DNA from: Candidatus Shapirobacteria bacterium UBA4062
GTDB taxonomy: Bacteria > Patescibacteriota > Microgenomatia > UBA12405
NCBI GenBank assembly: GCA_002382075.1
Contig: DFZG01000012.1
Location: 4,979-14,941, forward strand
DNA: 9,963 nucleotides
Direction of reading: 5' to 3'
Part shown: in pieces, positions 5,969 to 9,963 of the stretch
How positions within the stretch are numbered: the stretch's first letter is position 1
How the letters are laid out: every line of letters starts with the position of its first letter
Position numbers and translations under genes: made by a program
Notes under the pieces: model-generated
Database searches by the model: none
What the model saw: only the letters and a program-made list of their open reading frames with translations
Told to the model about the DNA's origin: nothing

Positions 5969-6913
5969 TCAAAACAACAACTCAATTGCCGCGTACATAA
6001 AAAACAAACTGGTCAAAATTACTCCCTCAAATCGGTCCAGCCTCTGTTTGCTTCTTACAAACACCCCCACTATCACAGCTAAAAAAAAGTATTCGCTCAT
6101 TGTCAAAAATCCCACACTCCAATTTTTTATCTGAATCGGGTTAATTAGTGCCGCCAACCCCAATACCAAGGTAGCATTTGTCACGCAAGAGCCAACTATA
6201 TTTCCCAAACTCATAGTTACTTTTCTTTGTCTGACTGCTCTAATATTAAATGCCAACTCCGGCAAAGTAGTTCCCACCGAAATTACAAACAAGCCTATAA
6301 ATAATAATGGCAAATTAAGGGCCGTTGCCACATCTTTTGAAAAATAAATGATAACTTGAGCCACCCCAATTATCATAATTATCCAAAAAAACAATTGAAC
6401 AATTAGCCAAATTTTTTCCTTGACATGATTATTTTTCTTTAAAAATATTTCAAATTTAATTTCTCTTCTTTTCCACACTACATCTCTTAAATACCAAAAA
6501 TAAGCCAAAATCATCAACAATCCTTCAACTCGGCTTATCATCAAATCAGTCAAAAAGACAAAAGGAATAAAACCATAAACCAAATACCCCAAATTTTTTT
6601 TAGTCTCTCCGTGATTTAAAAAATGTAAACTTCCACCAACTATTGCGGTTATCCCCAAAACCAAAGACAAATTAGCAATGTTTGCTCCCAAGGCATTTCC
6701 AAAAGCCAAACTACTCGAACCGTCAATCGACGAAGATATTGCCACAGTTAATTCTGGAACACTGGTGGCCAACGACATTATTACTGCCGTCCCGGCAAAA
6801 TGACCAATCCTAAACGACTTAACAATTTTTTCCAAAACATTAATTTGCTTGCCGGCTATTAATCCCAAAAGATAGGATAAGAAAAACACTACTCCCACTT
6901 TTACCAACATCAT
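5969..6913 (-). CDS. Sodium/calcium exchanger family (CaCA) membrane protein
   Basis: The 314-residue protein has about ten hydrophobic segments in two homologous halves, as in prokaryotic NCX/YrbG-type antiporters. The first alpha repeat is SLATSVPELTVAIS (47-60) with FGNALGANIANLSLVLG (71-87). The second is VGTTLPELAFNI (213-224) with LGNIVGSCVTNATLVLG (236-252). The ion-binding glutamates E54 and E219 and asparagines N73 and N238 are all present. A polar Lys/Arg/Glu-rich loop (about 145-168) separates the halves. Expected function is cation antiport, probably Ca2+ out in exchange for Na+ or H+; the actual ions cannot be read from sequence. The first repeat has LATS where GTS is usual. The start lies among ATG (6913), ATG (6910) and possibly TTG (6907). 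The gene ends in TGA. Confidence 0.95.
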   Translation of the reverse strand: MMLVKVGVVFFLSYLLGLIAGKQINVLEKIVKSFRIGHFAGTAVIMSLATSVPELTVAISSSIDGSSSLAFGNALGANIANLSLVLGITAIVGGSLHFLNHGETKKNLGYLVYGFIPFVFLTDLMISRVEGLLMILAYFWYLRDVVWKRREIKFEIFLKKNNHVKEKIWLIVQLFFWIIMIIGVAQVIIYFSKDVATALNLPLLFIGLFVISVGTTLPELAFNIRAVRQRKVTMSLGNIVGSCVTNATLVLGLAALINPIQIKNWSVGFLTMSEYFFLAVIVGVFVRSKQRLDRFEGVILTSLFFMYAAIELLF

Positions 6914-6924
6914 ATTATCAGCTT

Positions 6925-6952
6925 AACATAAATTTGAAACTGTCATAAACAA
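6925..6952 (-). promoter_or_regulatory. Possible promoter for the exchanger gene
   Basis: On the minus strand TTGTTT (6952-6947), 16 bases and TATGTT (6930-6925) resemble a weak sigma70 promoter that would give a leader of only a few bases before the ATG at 6913. A competing -10, GATAAT (6919-6914), lies directly against the first ATG. If that were used, the third codon, a TTG at 6907, would be at the same six-base distance seen at other genes. Confidence 0.3.
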
Positions 6953-6960
6953 GAAATTTA

Positions 6961-6989
6961 TTGTAAATTAATTACCAAAATGTCATAAT
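6961..6989 (+). promoter_or_regulatory. Promoter with extended -10 for the four-helix membrane protein gene
   Basis: TTGTAA (6961-6966), a 17-base spacer and CATAAT (6984-6989), the last preceded by TGT to give an extended -10. Five bases (CACTC) then lead to the ATG at 6995. No Shine-Dalgarno sequence is present. TGTCATAA at 6981-6988 also occurs as an exact 8-base direct repeat at 6941-6948. Confidence 0.5.
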
Positions 6990-6994
6990 CACTC

Positions 6995-7453
6995 ATGTCA
7001 AATCAAATCTTTAATCTGGTTGATAAAGTTGATTCTTCCTTAGCTCCCTTTTTTAATAAAAAAATTCCCTCCCTTCCCAAAAATATTTCCAAGTTAATCG
7101 TCAAATACGGTCCTTACTTAATTTTACTGGGTATTGCCTCTTATTTGTTTACTCTTATAAACATTTTAGAAATCAGATCTTTTGGTTATCGGGTTTTTTC
7201 ACCCTTTGTTTCTACTGCCCGCCTCGGTTTTCCCTTTTTTATCACCTTTGTTATTTCGGCCATCAATACTGTTGTCCTAATTTTTGCACTTCCCGGTTTA
7301 TTTTCCCGAAAACTTAAGTCTTGGAAACTGCTTTATTTTTCAGTTTTATTATCCTTGTTCCAAGTTATAACCTTTAGAAATATTCTTGCTCCCTTCATTT
7401 CTGCTTTTATTTCCTTTTATTTTCTCTACCAAATCAAGACTTTTTATCGCTAA
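6995..7453 (+). CDS. Four-helix membrane protein of unknown function
   Basis: The 152-residue product has a soluble N-terminal part with the motif KKIPSLPKNISKLIVKYGP (22-40), then about four membrane segments (39-57, 76-98, 111-126 and 130-146). The most distinctive element is ALPGLFSRKLKSWKLLYFS (98-116), a conserved-looking cytoplasmic loop between helices two and three. The C-terminus is basic and aromatic (YQIKTFYR). I cannot assign a named family. The LPGLFSRK-x-x-SWxLLYFS arrangement resembles unnamed proteins I recall from Microgenomates genomes, but this was not checked. It stands alone with its own promoter: upstream is the divergent exchanger gene, and downstream its TAA stop interlocks with the TAG of the pyruvate kinase gene over four bases. 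Confidence 0.8.
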   Translation: MSNQIFNLVDKVDSSLAPFFNKKIPSLPKNISKLIVKYGPYLILLGIASYLFTLINILEIRSFGYRVFSPFVSTARLGFPFFITFVISAINTVVLIFALPGLFSRKLKSWKLLYFSVLLSLFQVITFRNILAPFISAFISFYFLYQIKTFYR

Positions 7454-8544
7454 ATCGTTTTCAGACTAATATCACTCGTTGAGCCTTGTGTCATCCAATT
7501 ATTGCCATGAATCACCAAAATTCGATCACCTTTATTTAAAAAATTAAAATCAGTTAATTTTTGAAATAGGGGATTTTCAATTTCAAACTTTTCGCTCTCA
7601 AACACATTATAAAAAGGCACCACTCCATACGACAAGTTTAACATTTCCATAATTTTTTGATTGTCAGTTACCGCCACCAAAGGAACTCTAAGCCTATAAC
7701 TTGATAATTTTCTCACTGTTTCTCCGGACCTGGAAAAAACCACCACGGCGGTAATTTTTGGATTAATTGATTCTTCAATAATGTTGACTGCCGCTTTTAC
7801 CAATATCTCTGATATATTGGTAACTGATTTATTGATTTTCCCCACACTTCCTTCGTTGTCGCAAAAAATAGCTATTTTTTGCATTTGTAATACCACTCCG
7901 GCTGGATTTTTACCAATCGCCGTTTCTTCCGAAAGCATCAAAGCATCAGTTCCGTCAAAAATTGCATTGGCCACATCTGTTGCTTCCGCTCTGGTTGGTT
8001 TGTCGTTTTCTACCATTGAACTTAGCATTTGTGTTGCTACAATCACTGGTTTATTGTTTTTACGGCAAATTTCAATTATCTTTTTTTGCCAAAAGGCCAG
8101 TTGTTCTAAAGGTAATTCTCTGCCTAAGTCACCTCTGGCTACCATTATGCCGTCACATTCCGGCAAAATTTCTTCCAAGTTTTTGATTGCTTCTCCGTTT
8201 TCAATTTTGGCTATAATTTTTGGCGCAAATTCTGTTTTTAATAAATATCTTTTCAGCTCTTCCAAATCGGTTTTACTTCTGATGTAAGATATTGCCACAA
8301 AATCAACTCCTGACGTATCGATGTTGATTTCCAATTTTGGAATATCTATCATTATCGCCACGTGTTTCCCCAATTCATTGGCAATAGTTTTTACCAAATC
8401 AATAGTTGTCTGATGCCATTCGCTTGTATTATGTTTCAGATTAAACCGAAAAACATCCACTCCGTTATCCAGCATTTTAGTAATCACTTCTCTCGTCTGA
8501 CTAGCCGGACCGATGGTGGCCACTATTTTACTTTTTTTAACCAT
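7450..8544 (-). CDS. pyk: Pyruvate kinase lacking the B (lid) domain
   Basis: Pyruvate kinase converts phosphoenolpyruvate and ADP to pyruvate and ATP. The product has 364 residues against about 470 for the family. The N-terminal KIVATIGPAS (6-15), R33, N35 and H38 in VFRFNLKHN, D67, K113 and E115 in IIAKIEN, D139 in VARGDLG, T171 in VATQML and the TRAEATDVANAIFDGTDA block (184-201) are all present. The regulatory C domain (about 243-364) is complete, with VVFSRSGETVRKLS and a GDRILVIHG end. What is missing is the roughly 100-residue B domain: D67 in MIDIPKLEI runs almost at once into GVDFVAISYIR (79-89), which normally follows that domain. The serine of the usual NFSH motif is Lys37, and the Thr after D67 is Ile, so two potassium ligands are changed. 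The frame is intact, so this is not simple decay. Confidence 0.9.
   Translation of the reverse strand: MVKKSKIVATIGPASQTREVITKMLDNGVDVFRFNLKHNTSEWHQTTIDLVKTIANELGKHVAIMIDIPKLEINIDTSGVDFVAISYIRSKTDLEELKRYLLKTEFAPKIIAKIENGEAIKNLEEILPECDGIMVARGDLGRELPLEQLAFWQKKIIEICRKNNKPVIVATQMLSSMVENDKPTRAEATDVANAIFDGTDALMLSEETAIGKNPAGVVLQMQKIAIFCDNEGSVGKINKSVTNISEILVKAAVNIIEESINPKITAVVVFSRSGETVRKLSSYRLRVPLVAVTDNQKIMEMLNLSYGVVPFYNVFESEKFEIENPLFQKLTDFNFLNKGDRILVIHGNNWMTQGSTSDISLKTI
7861..7882. repeat. Perfect 22-bp palindrome inside pyk
   Basis: GCAAAAAATAG followed by its exact reverse complement CTATTTTTTGC gives a 22-base perfect inverted repeat without a spacer. It encodes QKIAIFC (residues 222-228) of the kinase, just before the C domain. 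It could form a short hairpin or be a symmetric protein-binding site, or it may be chance in AT-rich coding DNA. Confidence 0.6.
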
Positions 8545-8549
8545 AAAAT

Positions 8550-8580
8550 ATCTTACCTTATTTTAGTCACCAAAGGTCAA
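8550..8580 (-). promoter_or_regulatory. Possible promoter for pyk
   Basis: On the minus strand TTGACC (8580-8575), a longer than usual 19-base spacer and TAAGAT (8555-8550), followed by ATTTT and the ATG at 8544. The -10 to start distance is again five bases. A weak purine run (AAGG, 8559-8556) is 11 bases from the ATG and could act as a poor ribosome site if transcription started further upstream. Confidence 0.4.
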
Positions 8581-8628
8581 TTTTTTTTAATTTTAATCGC
8601 CATATTTAATTTTATCCTCACTCTGATT

Positions 8629-8634
8629 TATAAT
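8629..8634 (+). promoter_or_regulatory. Consensus -10 element that fixes the LCP gene start
   Basis: TATAAT, a perfect -10 hexamer, is followed by six bases (CCATCC) and then the ATG at 8641. The open frame extends upstream to 8362, but this promoter, together with the membrane anchor that begins right after 8641, shows that the real start is 8641. A weak TTAATT lies 17 bases upstream. Confidence 0.6.
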
Positions 8635-8640
8635 CCATCC

Positions 8641-9777
8641 ATGGCCCGAAAGAAAACTTTAATAATTATTAGTCTCGTCTTGCTCCTGATTAGTGCCACC
8701 AGTATCTTCATATTTTCAAAATACCAACGGGTTTTTGTCACCCCCTCATCACCCAAAACCGGCATCATCGAACTTCCGGTAGCTACTCCTACTCCAAATC
8801 CGCTTGCTCCTTTTTCTGTTCTGTTCCTCGGCTACGCCGGTGGAAATCACGACGGAGCCCTATTAACTGACTCGATCATATTAACTAGAATTCAACCCGA
8901 AACGCAACAAATTTTTTTAATTTCGGTTCCTCGTGACCTTTGGGTCTATTTACCTCTTGCCCAAGACGAGCTTATTCCTTATAAAATAAATTCTGCTTAT
9001 GCTTGGGGATCAAGTACTACTCAGTATCTAGATAGACCATCCCAGTACACCGGCAAAGCTGGTGGTGGACAAATGGCCAAAAACACCCTCTCTAAAGTTT
9101 TAGGTGTTCCTGTCGATAATTTTGTCGCTCTCGATTTTCAGGCTTTTGTCAAAACTATCGACATTTTGGGTGGCATAAACGTAAACGTTCAAAAATCCTT
9201 TGAAGATCCGCTCTATCCCCTCGAAGACCCGGAAATTAATCAAACTTGCGGCAAATCAGAAGAAGAAATTGCCGCTCTTACCGCTACTATGTCCGGTACC
9301 AAACTCGAAGAACAGTTTCCTTGTCGTTATGAAACCCTCAGTTTTGAGCGGGGAGTTCAGTTAATGGACGGCATCACCGCCTTAAAATTTGCCCGCTCAC
9401 GTCATTCACCCACTGATGGCGGGGATTACAACCGTTCCGCCCGCCAAAGACTCGTAATCGAAGCCATTAAAGATAGAGTGTTTTCCATAAATTTTTTACC
9501 CAAAGCCATACCTTTCGTCAACACTCTTTCTTATCATCTTCTCACTGACCTTTCACTAAATGATTTGCAAAAACTTATATTAAAAGCCGAAGAATACCGT
9601 CAATATGAAATAGTCTCTTATGCTTTAACCGAAGAAAATGTCTTAACTCAATCTCGCTCTGCCAATGGTCAATTTATTTTAGCTCCAAAGATGGGTGAAA
9701 CTGATTACTCCCAAATCCATCAAACTTTGTCCGAACTCTTTTACCCAATTACTCCGACACCTTCTCCAGACCTCTAA
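8641..9777 (+). CDS. LytR-CpsA-Psr (LCP) family protein
   Basis: LCP proteins are membrane-anchored phosphotransferases that attach lipid-linked glycopolymers to the cell wall or surface proteins. The 378-residue product has a basic N-terminus and a membrane helix at about 7-26, then a Pro/Thr linker (TPTPNP, 49-54) and the LCP domain (about 57-285). Visible signatures are LLTDSIILTRI (74-84), SVPRDLWV (95-102, with R98 and D99), KINSAYAWG (115-123), LGGINVNV (176-183) and FARSRHSPTDGGDYNRSARQR (250-270). An insertion of about 45 residues before LMDGITALKF carries two cysteines, C203 and C228, that could form a disulfide outside the cell. The usual position of the substrate-binding arginines is retained. 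I set the start at 8641 because upstream codons in frame are antisense to pyk and carry no signal sequence. The last 29 bases overlap the peroxiredoxin gene. Confidence 0.93.
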   Translation: MARKKTLIIISLVLLLISATSIFIFSKYQRVFVTPSSPKTGIIELPVATPTPNPLAPFSVLFLGYAGGNHDGALLTDSIILTRIQPETQQIFLISVPRDLWVYLPLAQDELIPYKINSAYAWGSSTTQYLDRPSQYTGKAGGGQMAKNTLSKVLGVPVDNFVALDFQAFVKTIDILGGINVNVQKSFEDPLYPLEDPEINQTCGKSEEEIAALTATMSGTKLEEQFPCRYETLSFERGVQLMDGITALKFARSRHSPTDGGDYNRSARQRLVIEAIKDRVFSINFLPKAIPFVNTLSYHLLTDLSLNDLQKLILKAEEYRQYEIVSYALTEENVLTQSRSANGQFILAPKMGETDYSQIHQTLSELFYPITPTPSPDL

Positions 9778-9963
9778 TATCATCAAGAATTTCTTTGGCA
9801 TGTTCTTTTGGCGACACTTTCTCATATTTCTTTTTTATATTTCCTTTTTTATCAATCAAAAATGTCACTCTCATAACGCCCTCAAAAGTTTTTCCCATAA
9901 ATTTTTTCTCCCCATAGGCTCCATAAGCTTTTATAGTCTCCAGTGATTCATCCGAAAGTATCG
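9749..9963 (-). CDS. bcp: Bcp/PrxQ-type peroxiredoxin, C-terminal part (cut by window edge)
   Basis: The 70 C-terminal residues of a minus-strand gene are present, ending in TAA at 9749-9751. Readable motifs are ILSDES, then AYGAYGEKKFMGKTFEGV, the very typical RVTFLIDKKGNIKKKYEKV, and PKEHAKEILDDI. These are diagnostic of the Bcp/PrxQ group of thiol peroxidases, which reduce hydrogen peroxide and organic hydroperoxides using thioredoxin-like donors. The peroxidatic and resolving cysteines lie upstream, beyond the window, so activity cannot be judged here. The gene is convergent with the LCP gene and shares 29 bases with it, leaving no room for a separate terminator. The gene symbol rests on motif recognition of the C-terminus only. 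Confidence 0.92.
   Translation of the reverse strand, partial: ILSDESLETIKAYGAYGEKKFMGKTFEGVMRVTFLIDKKGNIKKKYEKVSPKEHAKEILDDIRGLEKVSE

Noticed and set aside
5925..6134. Plus-strand 69-codon frame spanning the glycosyltransferase/exchanger junction
   Set aside because: It overlaps the conserved ends of both real genes in other frames, and its product is low-complexity with no start signal.
5969..6913. Alternative genetic code (UGA as Gly or Trp), as in some Patescibacteria
   Set aside because: The exchanger gene ends with TGA at the expected length, just before the convergent gene's stop, and no gene shows internal in-frame TGA.
7781..8287. Plus-strand 168-codon frame opposite pyk
   Set aside because: The opposite strand encodes highly conserved kinase motifs in this interval; the frame has no start signal and no recognisable domain.
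8579..8590. T-run (eight T) resembling a terminator tail
   Set aside because: No stable GC-containing stem precedes it on the plus strand, and no plus-strand gene ends just upstream; it lies in the divergent pyk/LCP promoter region.
8362..8640. A 93-codon in-frame extension upstream of the LCP protein
   Set aside because: It is antisense to the conserved N-terminus of pyruvate kinase and has no signal sequence or promoter; TATAAT six bases before the ATG at 8641 and the membrane anchor starting there define the real start.
9695..9946. Plus-strand 83-codon frame at the right end
   Set aside because: The minus strand here encodes clear peroxiredoxin motifs; this frame is its shadow.

Overview
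The window is a very compact, AT-rich bacterial segment whose features best fit a Candidate Phyla Radiation (Patescibacteria) genome, probably of the Microgenomates type; that assignment is inference. The support is: a TrmD with a shortened C-terminus and a lengthened linker, several small unnamed membrane proteins, a DPM1-like glycosyltransferase fused to GtrA, an LCP protein with a two-cysteine insertion, and a lamin-tail surface protein with a Pro/Ser/Thr stalk. TAA, TAG and TGA all end genes here, so nothing suggests that UGA has been reassigned. No tRNA, rRNA, CRISPR array, insertion sequence or prophage gene was seen. No gene-free stretch exceeds 100 bases, and total non-coding sequence is only about 300 bases.

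Layout. Positions 1-167 (minus) hold the N-terminus of an unnamed membrane protein, divergent from gltX (206-1645). Then comes a plus-strand surface-protein group: lamin-tail protein (1666-2532), VanZ-like protein (2513-2890), CAP/SCP protein (2932-3813) and a small three-helix membrane protein (3816-4076). The last of these runs tail-to-tail into trmD (4053-4733, minus). trmD is divergent from a glycosyltransferase-GtrA fusion (4768-5967), which meets a Na+/Ca2+-exchanger family protein (5969-6913, minus) with one base between the stops. An unnamed four-helix membrane protein (6995-7453) interlocks its stop with that of a short pyruvate kinase (7450-8544, minus). Divergent from the kinase is an LCP-family protein (8641-9777), whose 3' end overlaps the C-terminus of a Bcp-type peroxiredoxin (9749-9963, minus, cut by the window edge).

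How the parts relate. Most of the window serves the cell envelope: surface display (lamin-tail, CAP), lipid-linked sugar synthesis or flipping (GT2-GtrA), glycopolymer attachment (LCP) and ion exchange. The rest is translation (GltX, TrmD), central carbon metabolism (pyruvate kinase) and redox defence (peroxiredoxin). No pathway is complete here.

The two most notable observations are these. First, almost every start codon is preceded, at 5-6 nt, by a TANNNT-like -10 hexamer and has no Shine-Dalgarno sequence, which predicts mainly leaderless mRNAs. Second, the pyruvate kinase lacks the whole B (lid) domain and has changed two potassium-pocket residues, while keeping the main catalytic residues and a full C domain. 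I found no clearly new multi-gene system; the lamin-tail/VanZ/CAP/small-membrane-protein group is the best candidate for an uncharacterised functional unit.
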